Assembly: GCA_964579855.1 (NCBI GenBank)
Contig: CAZOIM010000049.1
Span: 1-19,456, forward strand
DNA: 19,456 nucleotides
DNA from: JADGQA01 sp964579855
GTDB taxonomy: Bacteria; Bacteroidota; Ignavibacteria; UBA10030
Direction: 5' to 3'
Below the pieces are notes generated by a model. It searched no databases. It was given only the letters and a program-made list of their open reading frames with translations, and was not told where the DNA came from. Shown here in pieces: positions 1-7,306 of the stretch (position 1 is the first letter of the stretch; every line of letters begins with the position of its first letter). Both the position numbers and the translations under genes were made by a program.

Positions 1-819
1 TGGGTATCCACGGCACAATTCAAGCATCATTTTGCTCTCCAAGGATACAATTCGCTGATGGCATCCGTTCGACACACATTTGACAACGGGCTTGGAGACG
101 TCACCGAGGTATTTTCCGGATCACAAAACATCTGGCCGCAGGAGGCGGTCGCACATCAAGGATTCTCGACAGCCAGCGTCGTGCTTCCCTTGGTGCGTGG
201 ATTATTGGGACTTGAAGGAGATGCATCAAGAAGGGAAGTGATCTTCGCGCCACAATTGCCGGCAAATTGGGATAACCTCTCTGTTGATCATTATCGCGTT
301 GGAAATGATACGCTCGACATGAAATACACCCGGACGGAGAGCCGTGTCTCTGTTGAAGTTGAACACCGTGGGGACAATAATCTCAATTTTACATTTTCTC
401 CCGCGCTCGGAATCGGCACGAAAATCATTGAAGCCCGTGTTAATAGCCAGGTCGTTCCGTTTAAACAAGTTGCGTCGTCGCAGACAATTCAACCTCTGGT
501 AGAGTCTAAATTCGTGACCTCTCTCAAGATTGAAGTCGATTTCGAGCCGACCGTCGAACTTCTCCCTCCATCGAATGATTCGAAAACGGGAGACAGCAAC
601 AAAGGACTGAAAATTATATCGACTTCGTTAAAGGATAAGATTCTCACTGTCGTGGTTGAAGGATTATCGGGAGAACGATACGAATTGGGCATTGTCCATC
701 GCGATAAGCTCGCATCGGCCAAGGCTTGCGAAATTACAGGAACATCGCTCGTCATCGATTTCCCAATCGGCAAGGCTGGAGAATTTATTCGACGCGAAAT
801 TGTACTCAAACTCAATTAA
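1..819 (+). CDS. C-terminal part of a six-hairpin glycosidase / glycogen-debranching-like protein (5' end outside the window)
   Basis: The reading frame is open from base 1 to the TAA at 817-819 (272 codons seen), so the gene begins upstream and the ATG at 58 is probably internal. The visible part starts with the end of a catalytic-type helical region: residues around WPQEAVAHQGFSTASVVLP, then VRGLLGLEGDA, then APQLPANWDNLSVDHYRVG. This pattern is typical of the last helices and the following beta domain in bacterial amylo-alpha-1,6-glucosidase and related (alpha/alpha)6 glycoside hydrolases. The rest is beta-rich, as expected for an accessory sandwich domain. The catalytic residues lie outside the window, so substrate cannot be read. 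Glycogen or maltodextrin debranching is the likeliest role; an alpha-L-rhamnosidase-like or other six-hairpin hydrolase is an alternative. A 158-base gap separates it from the next gene, and no convincing terminator was found there. Confidence 0.6.
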   Translation, partial: WVSTAQFKHHFALQGYNSLMASVRHTFDNGLGDVTEVFSGSQNIWPQEAVAHQGFSTASVVLPLVRGLLGLEGDASRREVIFAPQLPANWDNLSVDHYRVGNDTLDMKYTRTESRVSVEVEHRGDNNLNFTFSPALGIGTKIIEARVNSQVVPFKQVASSQTIQPLVESKFVTSLKIEVDFEPTVELLPPSNDSKTGDSNKGLKIISTSLKDKILTVVVEGLSGERYELGIVHRDKLASAKACEITGTSLVIDFPIGKAGEFIRREIVLKLN

Positions 820-977
820 GATGCCGGAACGAAGTCTCTCTCAAGTTCATATAAAAAGAATGGGATCTCGCGTGGAGTACACAGGAATAATTCGGTCATG
901 GCGCTAGGGTCTCCATTGCAGATTTGAAGGAACCGGAAACATTGCAGAACTGATATCTCACTTGCATTTTCCTTTGC

Positions 978-2297
978 ATGGCTTCACTCAAACGCAGTCT
1001 CTCGTTGTTCGACATGACCATGATCGCGATCGGATCGTCGATTGGATCTGGCATCTTTCTTACACCTGCGTTAATTGCACACCAACTTAATTCTCCCCTC
1101 TGGATTCTCGGTCTCTGGTTGATTGGCGGAATCATGGCCCTCTGCGGTGCGCTCACGTACGCCGAGCTCGGTGCAATGCTTCCCCGTGCAGGGGGAGTAT
1201 ATGGTTTTCTTACGGAGGCCTATGGTGGTCTCGCGGGATTTCTTTATGGATGGGCGTACTTTCTCGTCGTCAACACAGGCGCGTTAGGAGCTCTTGCTGT
1301 CGCATTCTCAACGTATTTCGGTTACTTCGTTCCCCTTTCGCCCAACGGGCAGTTATTGGTAGCTATTTCGGGGATTGTTCTTGTCACCGTTATCAATGTT
1401 CTTGGCGTGAAGGCAGGGGGAGTGTTTTCGGATATTTTTACCTTACTAAAATTGGCGGGGATCGCAATTCTGCTTGCGGCGGGTTTCGGCTGGGGTTCTT
1501 CGGCAACAACACACTTTCTTACGCCAATTTCAAAATCGGGTGGAGACCTTTCAAGCGCGCTCACGATCGCGTTTGTCAGCGTACTCTGGTCGTATGGAGG
1601 ATGGCAACACGCAACGTTTACATCCGCGGAAGCCAAGAATCCACAGCACACAGTTCCCCGAGCGCTGATTTTGGGCGCATCGGTGGTTGCGTTGGTTTAT
1701 GTTGCCACCAATGTCGCGTATATGTTCCTGCTCTCTCCATCACAAATCGGGAATTCCCCCCGCGTGGCAGCAGACGCGCTCAGTGTAGTGATGGGTCCCA
1801 TTGGCGGGACAATCATTTCGCTGACCATTTTCATCTCCACATTCGGGACAACGGGAATCTACACGCTCACTGCGCCCCGCATCTATTATGCAATGGCAAA
1901 CGACGGTGTATTTTTCAAGCGGGTTGCCGAAGTGCATCCACGATTCCATACTCCGATGTTCGCCATCCTGTCGCAATCGGCCTGGGCAATCGTTCTGCTT
2001 CTGTTCTGGGGTACGTATGAAAAATTGATTTCCTACGTCGTATTCACTGATTGGATATTCTTTGCTCTCGCAGCCTACAGTGTCTTTGTCCTTAGAAAGA
2101 AACGGCCTCTCGAAGTACGCCCATACAAAACACTTGGCTACCCCGTCACACCGATCATATTCATTGTGATTGCAGTGTGGTTCGTCATAACGACTCTGGT
2201 GGAACGACCTGCTGAATCGTGGGCAGGATTGGCGTTTCTTGCACTCGGTATTCCTGTGTACTATTTTTGGCGAAAGAAGAATTTCGCAGCTTCCTGA
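978..2297 (+). CDS. APC-superfamily amino acid permease
   Basis: A 439-residue inner-membrane protein with about 12 hydrophobic segments, matching the usual 430-480 residues of amino acid/polyamine/organocation (APC) transporters. The first helix carries the family signature around GSSIGSGIFLTPA (residues 18-30), the unwound substrate-binding helix. It is followed by conserved YAELGAMLPRAGGVYGFLTEAYG (helices 2-3). TM6-like SVLWSYGGWQHATFTSAEAKNP and the loop TAPRIYYAMANDGVFFKRVAEVHPRFHTP are typical of LAT/YfnA-type members. It probably takes up an amino acid, or exchanges one, with proton coupling or antiport; the substrate cannot be told from sequence. The start is forced: a stop at 951 closes the frame and the ATG at 978 is the first standard start, although no clear Shine-Dalgarno sequence precedes it. 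It stands alone, with 158 bases before it and 230 after. Confidence 0.9.
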   Translation: MASLKRSLSLFDMTMIAIGSSIGSGIFLTPALIAHQLNSPLWILGLWLIGGIMALCGALTYAELGAMLPRAGGVYGFLTEAYGGLAGFLYGWAYFLVVNTGALGALAVAFSTYFGYFVPLSPNGQLLVAISGIVLVTVINVLGVKAGGVFSDIFTLLKLAGIAILLAAGFGWGSSATTHFLTPISKSGGDLSSALTIAFVSVLWSYGGWQHATFTSAEAKNPQHTVPRALILGASVVALVYVATNVAYMFLLSPSQIGNSPRVAADALSVVMGPIGGTIISLTIFISTFGTTGIYTLTAPRIYYAMANDGVFFKRVAEVHPRFHTPMFAILSQSAWAIVLLLFWGTYEKLISYVVFTDWIFFALAAYSVFVLRKKRPLEVRPYKTLGYPVTPIIFIVIAVWFVITTLVERPAESWAGLAFLALGIPVYYFWRKKNFAAS

Positions 2298-2484
2298 GGA
2301 CTGTTTAAGACAAACGATGCCTAAGAACTGTTCCTTCGAGCCGTCGCGGAGGCTAATTCCGGCGGACTTTTCGTTGACCTGATTGAAGGACGGAATGGCA
2401 ACCATGGTTAAGTGGGAAGGAAATACCGTTTGACCTTTGTGGTTGACAGTATTCAAAACTCTTCAGTTTGTTTTTCGAACACAC

Positions 2485-2495
2485 CCAGCTATATT
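2485..2495 (+). promoter_or_regulatory. Possible -10 region of a promoter for the class V aminotransferase-like gene
   Basis: TATATT at 2490-2495 resembles a -10 box (5 of 6 to TATAAT), with TTGTTT at 2468-2473 as a poor -35 (spacer 16). Transcription would begin near 2502 and leave a short leader holding the GGGAG at 2513-2517. Weak by itself; its value is that it agrees with the ATG at 2528 as the true start. The remainder of the 230-base stretch 2298-2527 shows no gene, RNA or clear terminator. Confidence 0.25.
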
Positions 2496-2512
2496 CTTTA
2501 ACTGATGAAACC

Positions 2513-2517
2513 GGGAG
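2513..2517 (+). promoter_or_regulatory. Ribosome binding site deciding the start at 2528
   Basis: GGGAG ten bases before the ATG at 2528. The alternative in-frame TTG at 2468 has no such site and would add 20 residues not expected in the family. Confidence 0.55.
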
Positions 2518-2527
2518 ATTCTTGAAC

Positions 2528-3709
2528 ATGTCCTCATTAGTAACGTCTGGCTCATTTGATCAAGCGAAGCTTGAGAGCATTCGCGCACTGTTTCCTCATC
2601 TACGGACAGGCCAACTCTATCTCAATCATGCCTCAATTAGTCCGCTCTCTAAGCCTGTCGTCGATGCCATGACGAAGTATCTCCAGACTCGCTCAGATGG
2701 AACGTTGGTTACCTATGACGATGATGTGAAGATTGAAACCGATTGCAGGAATGCTGTCCAATCGATGATTCACGCCGAATCCAAAGATCGTATTGCGCTC
2801 ATCGGAAACACATCGGATGCAATTAATATTGTCGCATCAGGCCTCCCGTGGCAGCCAGGGGACAGAATTATACTCAACGATATGGAGTTCCCCGCCAATG
2901 TCTATCCTTACCACCACCTGCAAGATCAAGGAGTCATCGTCGACATCATCAAATGTCCGGATGGAAAGATCTCTTTGGAAATGATCGAAAGGACGTTAAC
3001 GCCAAGAACACGTGTCGTGGCACTGAGTGCAGTCCAGTTCTTAAGCGGATACAGGTCTGACCTTGCTGCAATTGGCGCTCTGTGTCGAGACCGAAGGGTT
3101 TGGTTTATCGTCGATGGCATCCAGGCAGTCGGCGCCGTTCAAATCGATGTACAGAACATGAAGATCGACGGACTTGCTGCCGGTGCCCAGAAGTGGCAAA
3201 TGTCGGTTCAGGGTACCGGATTTCTCTATGTCAATGAATTACTCCAGGAGGCAATACATCCGCAGTTCGTAGGATGGCTCGGTGTGCAGGATGCTTGGAA
3301 TTTCTACAACTATGGACAACCACTTGCATCAACCGCAAAACGGTATGAGGGGGGAACGGTCAATCACCTTGGTTTCTCGGGAATGGCAGTTTCGCTTGCA
3401 CTTCTTCTGAAACAAGGGATCCCAGCGATCGAGAATCACGTCCTCGCGCTGACACGAATCTTAATTGATGGATTTCGTCAAATCGACGGAGTGGAGGTTT
3501 ATTCTCCCACGAATGACCGCGAACGGGCAGGAATAGTGACAATAACCCTGCCTGAGCGCGTCAACGCTGCGACGGTGTTCAAGAAGTTACTGGCCAAGAA
3601 TATTGTTATTTCATTGCGGGAGGGAAAACTTCGATACTCACCGCACTTCTATAATTCGCCGGAAGAAGTCCAGAGAGCCGTCGAGGTAACGAGAGAATTA
3701 TGCGCATGA
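2528..3709 (+). CDS. Class V aminotransferase-fold PLP enzyme (SufS/isopenicillin-N-epimerase-like, no desulfurase cysteine)
   Basis: A 393-residue cytoplasmic PLP enzyme of the class V aminotransferase fold type I group. Visible motifs: LNHASISPLSKPV near the N terminus; GNTSDAINIVASGL, the cofactor phosphate-binding turn; the Asp that holds the pyridine nitrogen, D196 in FIVDGIQAVG; and the Schiff-base lysine K222 in AGAQKWQ, followed by GTGFLYV. The family includes cysteine desulfurases, isopenicillin N epimerase and kynureninase. In SufS the catalytic cysteine sits in RTGHHC near residue 360; here the matching stretch reads VISLREGKLRYSPHFYNSPEEV, with no cysteine, so sulfur transfer is unlikely. 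The reaction is therefore unknown. The gene stands alone on the plus strand and ends 72 bases from the convergent lytic transglycosylase gene. The start was chosen from the GGGAG site and the family N terminus. Confidence 0.85.
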   Translation: MSSLVTSGSFDQAKLESIRALFPHLRTGQLYLNHASISPLSKPVVDAMTKYLQTRSDGTLVTYDDDVKIETDCRNAVQSMIHAESKDRIALIGNTSDAINIVASGLPWQPGDRIILNDMEFPANVYPYHHLQDQGVIVDIIKCPDGKISLEMIERTLTPRTRVVALSAVQFLSGYRSDLAAIGALCRDRRVWFIVDGIQAVGAVQIDVQNMKIDGLAAGAQKWQMSVQGTGFLYVNELLQEAIHPQFVGWLGVQDAWNFYNYGQPLASTAKRYEGGTVNHLGFSGMAVSLALLLKQGIPAIENHVLALTRILIDGFRQIDGVEVYSPTNDRERAGIVTITLPERVNAATVFKKLLAKNIVISLREGKLRYSPHFYNSPEEVQRAVEVTRELCA

Positions 3710-3781
3710 GACTTTCGAGCGAGCACACCATCTGAGGATTGTTTGTGGTGCGGATTGTCTTGCGGGAGATTATTGCGGAGA

Positions 3782-4807
3782 CTAGTTCGTGCCACTCCAT
3801 TCTTCGTACAACGGCATCTTTTCGGTTACCGTAACAATGTATGTCCTTGTTTCCTCGAACGGGAGCTTTGTTCGCAAGTTGTCGAAGACTTGCTGGGAGG
3901 TCATCTGATTGATCATCTGAATTGCTTTGGGGATATCGCGCTTGCCAACAAAGGATCGCGCGACGTTACCGGGTCCGGTATTGTAACCTGCGATGGCACA
4001 ATAGACGCGGCTCTTCTCGTCCTTAATATCCTTAAAGTCCTTCGTCAACATAAGATTGAGCAGCCCAGCGCCGAGTTCGACATTATTGTTCGGCTCGTAA
4101 AGATAATCAGGAGTCAGAAGTTTGTCCTCTTTATATACATAGAGGTACGCCGACCTTGCGCCGGATGAAGGTACGAGCTGCATCAAGCCATACGCCGGTG
4201 ATGCCGATCGCGCTTTGGGATTAAAATAGCTTTCCGTGTGCACCGTCGCGAACACCAACCGAGGATCCAGCATAAACCGTTTAGCCTGCTTCTGAACAAG
4301 GGTTCGAAACTCCTGTGCACGTTGCTTGATGTGATCCGGAACGAGAGCAAACGCTGCAGAGACATTTATTCTTTTCTTTCCGTCCTTACCCCTCACTTCC
4401 TCACGCTTGATGGAGGATCCCAAAGCAATCTCTGATGCAAACGCCTGAGCATTTTCAGGGCTAACAGACTTTCCGTTTTTGGCCTTTACCTGGTTTACAA
4501 GAATCGGTACCTCTTCGGATGAAGCGTTTCCTTTCACTCCGAGTGGATCATCATTACCCTTATCCTTGATCATTTTGACAATTTCGTGTTCGATGACCTT
4601 CTTCACCTTCGCCGGGTCTACGGCGTCTTTGGGATCGACCAGCACNNNNNNNNNNNNNNNNNNNNNNNNNNNNNNNNNNNNNNNNNNNNNNNNNNNNNNN
4701 NNNNNNNNNNNNNNNNNNNNNNNNNNNNNNNNNNNNNNNNNNNNNCGCAATGCAAGAAGTCTCTTTCGCGAGCACCGAGAACTGAAACAGAACGGGATTG
4801 TTGTCAT
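3782..4807 (-). CDS. MltC-like membrane-bound lytic murein transglycosylase (interrupted by an assembly gap)
   Basis: This enzyme class cleaves the MurNAc-GlcNAc bond of peptidoglycan non-hydrolytically, forming 1,6-anhydroMurNAc. After the gap the protein shows a MltC-type N-terminal domain region (VSAAFALVPDHIKQRAQEF resembles the domain junction in MltC) and then a full SLT domain. The catalytic Glu lies in TVHTESYFNPKARS, codon at 4232-4234. Next come GLMQLVPSSGAR, LYEPNNNVELGAGLLNL, AIAGYNTGPGNVARSF and the MltC-like end MTSQQVFDNLRTKLPFEETRTYI. The 100 N at 4646-4745 hide the N terminus. An ATG at 4807 overlaps the stop of the upstream gene as ATGA, which would give translational coupling, and reads MTTIPFCFSSRCSRKRLLAL: basic residues then the start of a hydrophobic stretch, possibly a signal peptide. 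Because the gap length is unknown, frame continuity and the start remain uncertain. It is the last gene of the minus-strand block. Confidence 0.85.
   Translation of the reverse strand: MTTIPFCFSSRCSRKRLLALXXXXXXXXXXXXXXXXXXXXXXXXXXXXXXXXXXVLVDPKDAVDPAKVKKVIEHEIVKMIKDKGNDDPLGVKGNASSEEVPILVNQVKAKNGKSVSPENAQAFASEIALGSSIKREEVRGKDGKKRINVSAAFALVPDHIKQRAQEFRTLVQKQAKRFMLDPRLVFATVHTESYFNPKARSASPAYGLMQLVPSSGARSAYLYVYKEDKLLTPDYLYEPNNNVELGAGLLNLMLTKDFKDIKDEKSRVYCAIAGYNTGPGNVARSFVGKRDIPKAIQMINQMTSQQVFDNLRTKLPFEETRTYIVTVTEKMPLYEEWSGTN
4646..4745. other. Assembly gap (100 N)
   Basis: Exactly 100 N, a conventional placeholder for unknown length. It removes the N-terminal part of the MltC-like gene. Downstream frame relationships across it should not be trusted. 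Confidence 0.99.
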
Positions 4808-5448
4808 GCTTGACGAGCGACCGGGGCGAGTACGCTGACGTGTTGGATAAATTCAGCGAAGTCTTTCTTGGTAAATGGACCCTGGCGGATATGGATTCGA
4901 GGCCCGGTGAAGGAATACATCCAAAGAAATGTTTTCGTGCTCGCTCCGTGCAGCAAAATATCGACTGCAGGACCATCCAACGAGGATGTGACGCGAATAC
5001 TCCCGATTTCATTTATGCCGACGAATTGCACAGGCTGACGGCTTGAACGAACAATCTTCACTCCCGATGCATCTACTTCCACGGCTCGAATGCCAGACCA
5101 CACCCACTTGATCAAATCACCAAACACATAAACATAGAGCGGGACAACAAAAAGCAAAGTGTAGAAATTTCGCAGCTTCAAGAGTATATCCACGTAGAAA
5201 TAGATTGAACTTGCCCCAAAAAGGACGACTGATCCCATAATAATCGAAGAACGGTTGGCATTACTCTCGATTCGGAATGACTGTGATTGCGAGACCGGCA
5301 GTGATTCTTTTTGACTTCTCTGTGATCGGTCAATTTGCGTCTTGCGAATCTGAGCCTCCGGAGAACGGATATTCCCTTTGCTGGAGTCCTGCCGTGAGTT
5401 CGAAGTTGCTGGTTTTTCCTTTTTCGCCGGTAATCGTCGCTTTGCCAT
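4804..5448 (-). CDS. Two-helix membrane protein with a bacterial PH-like C-terminal domain (unknown function)
   Basis: A 214-residue protein I do not recognise by name. Residues 1-65 are polar, rich in Lys, Arg, Ser and Gln and probably disordered. Two hydrophobic helices follow (about 68-90 and 94-116, joined by a very short turn). Residues 118-206 are predicted beta-rich (AVEVDASGVKIV, PVQFVGINEIGSIRV, then FTKKDFAEFIQHV as a final helix). The helical hairpin followed by strands and a last helix resembles bacterial PH-like domain proteins; this is fold inference only. The positive N terminus suggests both ends face the cytoplasm. AAGGA nine bases before the ATG supports the start. Its TGA overlaps the ATG of the next gene (4804-4807), suggesting that it is co-translated with the lytic transglycosylase. 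It lies 59 bases after the LPP20-CsgG-DUF4384 gene. Confidence 0.75.
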   Translation of the reverse strand: MAKRRLPAKKEKPATSNSRQDSSKGNIRSPEAQIRKTQIDRSQRSQKESLPVSQSQSFRIESNANRSSIIMGSVVLFGASSIYFYVDILLKLRNFYTLLFVVPLYVYVFGDLIKWVWSGIRAVEVDASGVKIVRSSRQPVQFVGINEIGSIRVTSSLDGPAVDILLHGASTKTFLWMYSFTGPRIHIRQGPFTKKDFAEFIQHVSVLAPVARQA

Positions 5449-5507
5449 TTCAGGTTATTCCTTCTTTTTGGTCCCGCTGTTGTCGTTAACTGATCTGTCT
5501 CGGCGTG

Positions 5508-7091
5508 TCACTGTTGCATGGTCGTTAGAATAACCCGTTGTTCCGTTTGCATTACCTGTTGTTTGACAGCTTTGAATCCTCGCGTCGCAACGAGGAATTT
5601 CTTGAGATCTTCCTGCAGGTATTTGTATCCGTCTTTGTCGACCGTAACTACGGGGTCAAATTGTTCGGTTCGCGCAAACACTTGAAGAACTTCACTCCCG
5701 AACGGTGCATCGCACTCGAATTCGCCGCCTGGCGGAATCTGGCAGACCTTGTTTACTTTCGAATCATCGATGTAGTAGCTGTCGAGCAGTAGCGTCCTCT
5801 CTCCGCTCGCTAGGTGGTAGATAAAGCGGATGTAACAGGGCAAGTTGGCCCGCACAAACACATTCATGCGCTCGCCCTTGGTAAAGATGAGATTGTCGAC
5901 GCCTTTGTTCGTCCAGACTTCGATATTCAATCCGGCGCCCACTACTTCACCACTTTTGAAGTCCTTCTGGTCGGCAAATGCTTCTTTGAAGTTTTGTGGT
6001 TTTATACTCTGACCAGAAGATTGAACGACGGCACCGGGTAATACCTGTTCAACACTCGCAACAAGCTTACTGTCTCCCACATTCCTCAGGACCGCCTGTA
6101 CTTTCACACCCTGGGGAAGTTCCCAATAAGTACCTGTAAGTATGTAATTGGCGCCGGATGCCTGAGCGTACTCCTTGGCTATGTTTCCCATCTTTGGCTG
6201 GAAGTCCGCGGTCTGTTGTACGATGTTCCATTGGCCAACTTCGACTGCCTTGCTTTCCAGCGACTGTTTGAAATAGCGGGAGAATGGACTCGCCATCTTC
6301 GTGTCCTGATAAGTAAATGGAGCCACCAAGATGCTCTTACCCTGAAGGTCGATCTGTCCTTTCAGGGCATACGTTAGATACCAGGCTAGATCCTCCGTTG
6401 TATTGATCGGCCTCTGAACAAGTTTGTCTACTGCCTGGCGAACTTGGTTCATGCTAATCTGCTGGGTCGAGACTGCACCATCAAGTTCTTTCATCGATTT
6501 GGTTTGGTTCGTCTCTGCAGCCATGAGAATCGTCTCAGCCTCTTCGAGCTGACGAAAGAGAGGGTAGCAGGCAAGATATTCTTCTAAAGCTTTCGCGCGT
6601 TGGTTCTGCTCGTCGTACTTCTTTCCGTTTGCCATGTGTTCTTCGATTTCCGACCGGAAGTCCGAAGCGCGCTTGTCGTAGACGGCCGCAATATTCTCCC
6701 TGCTGACGACCGCGAGAGCGTACATAATGTTCTCGTCATCATCGAAATAGATTTGCGTCTCGAGTCCCTGCAAATCCATGGAAGCCGTGGATTGCACCGC
6801 GGAAGAGAAATAGGTCGAATATTTCTTTTCCGATTCCTCGTTTTTTGAGACGACATTGGAACTGACGTTAACGCGGATTTTTTCGATCAGGTTTTTCTTC
6901 GCATAATCGGATGCACGTTGGCCGACATCTGCTTTGTTGCCGTTCTTTTCCAGCTTCGCCATTCCGAAACCCGTCAAATAGCGCATTTCACTGTAAGTCG
7001 TGCTTTTTCCCTGGTTCTTCACCCAATCGGGTGTCTCTGCCTGGAGAAACAGAGGAAGTGTGAGCAAGCATATGAGAATTCTTGAATACAT
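5508..7091 (-). CDS. LPP20 - CsgG/FlgO-like - DUF4384 multidomain envelope protein
   Basis: A 527-residue exported protein. Residues 1-18 form a signal peptide (MYSRILICLLTLPLFLQA). Residues 20-135 resemble the LPP20 domain: PDWV at the mature N terminus, YLTGFGMA, an Ala-rich helix, NLIEKIRVNVSS, then MYALAVVSRE. Residues 140-225 are charged helices, perhaps coiled coil. Residues 248-350 look like a CsgG/FlgO nucleoside-hydrolase-like fold: GKSILVAPFTY, FKQSLESKAVEVGQWNIVQQT, YAQASGANYILTGTYWE. Residues 385-475 match DUF4384: EVWTNKG, FTKGERMNVFVRANLPCYIRFIY, LLLDSYY, QIPPGGEFECDAPFGSEVLQVFA. FlgO-type and LPP20 proteins (FlgP) are outer-membrane-associated in other bacteria; a role in an envelope complex is inferred here. 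There is no lipobox cysteine, so it is probably soluble periplasmic. GGGAG eight bases before the ATG (7100-7104) supports the start. It lies 215 bases after the transglutaminase-like gene, with a small GC hairpin between. Confidence 0.8.
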   Translation of the reverse strand: MYSRILICLLTLPLFLQAETPDWVKNQGKSTTYSEMRYLTGFGMAKLEKNGNKADVGQRASDYAKKNLIEKIRVNVSSNVVSKNEESEKKYSTYFSSAVQSTASMDLQGLETQIYFDDDENIMYALAVVSRENIAAVYDKRASDFRSEIEEHMANGKKYDEQNQRAKALEEYLACYPLFRQLEEAETILMAAETNQTKSMKELDGAVSTQQISMNQVRQAVDKLVQRPINTTEDLAWYLTYALKGQIDLQGKSILVAPFTYQDTKMASPFSRYFKQSLESKAVEVGQWNIVQQTADFQPKMGNIAKEYAQASGANYILTGTYWELPQGVKVQAVLRNVGDSKLVASVEQVLPGAVVQSSGQSIKPQNFKEAFADQKDFKSGEVVGAGLNIEVWTNKGVDNLIFTKGERMNVFVRANLPCYIRFIYHLASGERTLLLDSYYIDDSKVNKVCQIPPGGEFECDAPFGSEVLQVFARTEQFDPVVTVDKDGYKYLQEDLKKFLVATRGFKAVKQQVMQTEQRVILTTMQQ

Positions 7092-7306
7092 CGGACAATC
7101 TCCCGGTAGTCTAGGTTGAAAAAATTGCTGTTTCGAAACCGCTCGTAATATTTCAGTCCGAAATCCGGCGTCACGGCCGGAAAGAACTTTTAAGATTACT
7201 TTCTGCGAAATACGAACTGACCGCCTTTGTCGCCCGTATTTTTGATAGCATTGAATATTGGAGTCTGATCGACAAAAACAAGCCGCCCAGATTCTCCATC
7301 GCTCCC

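Noticed and set aside
1740..2456. A 238-codon minus-strand open frame across the end of the permease gene
   Set aside because: It is antisense to conserved transporter helices and its translation has many Cys, His and Gln residues with no recognisable fold.
3710..3781. Possible shared terminator in the 72-base convergent gap
   Set aside because: Only a five-bp CACCA/TGGTG pairing with a long loop and no T-run was found.
3743..4168. A plus-strand open frame of 141 codons antisense to the lytic transglycosylase
   Set aside because: The minus-strand SLT domain is unambiguous here; the antisense translation shows no family features.
7164..7181. GC-rich hairpin TCCGGC/GCCGGA in the leader between the transglutaminase-like gene and the LPP20-CsgG-DUF4384 gene
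   Set aside because: The six-bp stem has no T-run on either strand, so it is not called as a terminator; a role in mRNA stability is possible but unsupported.
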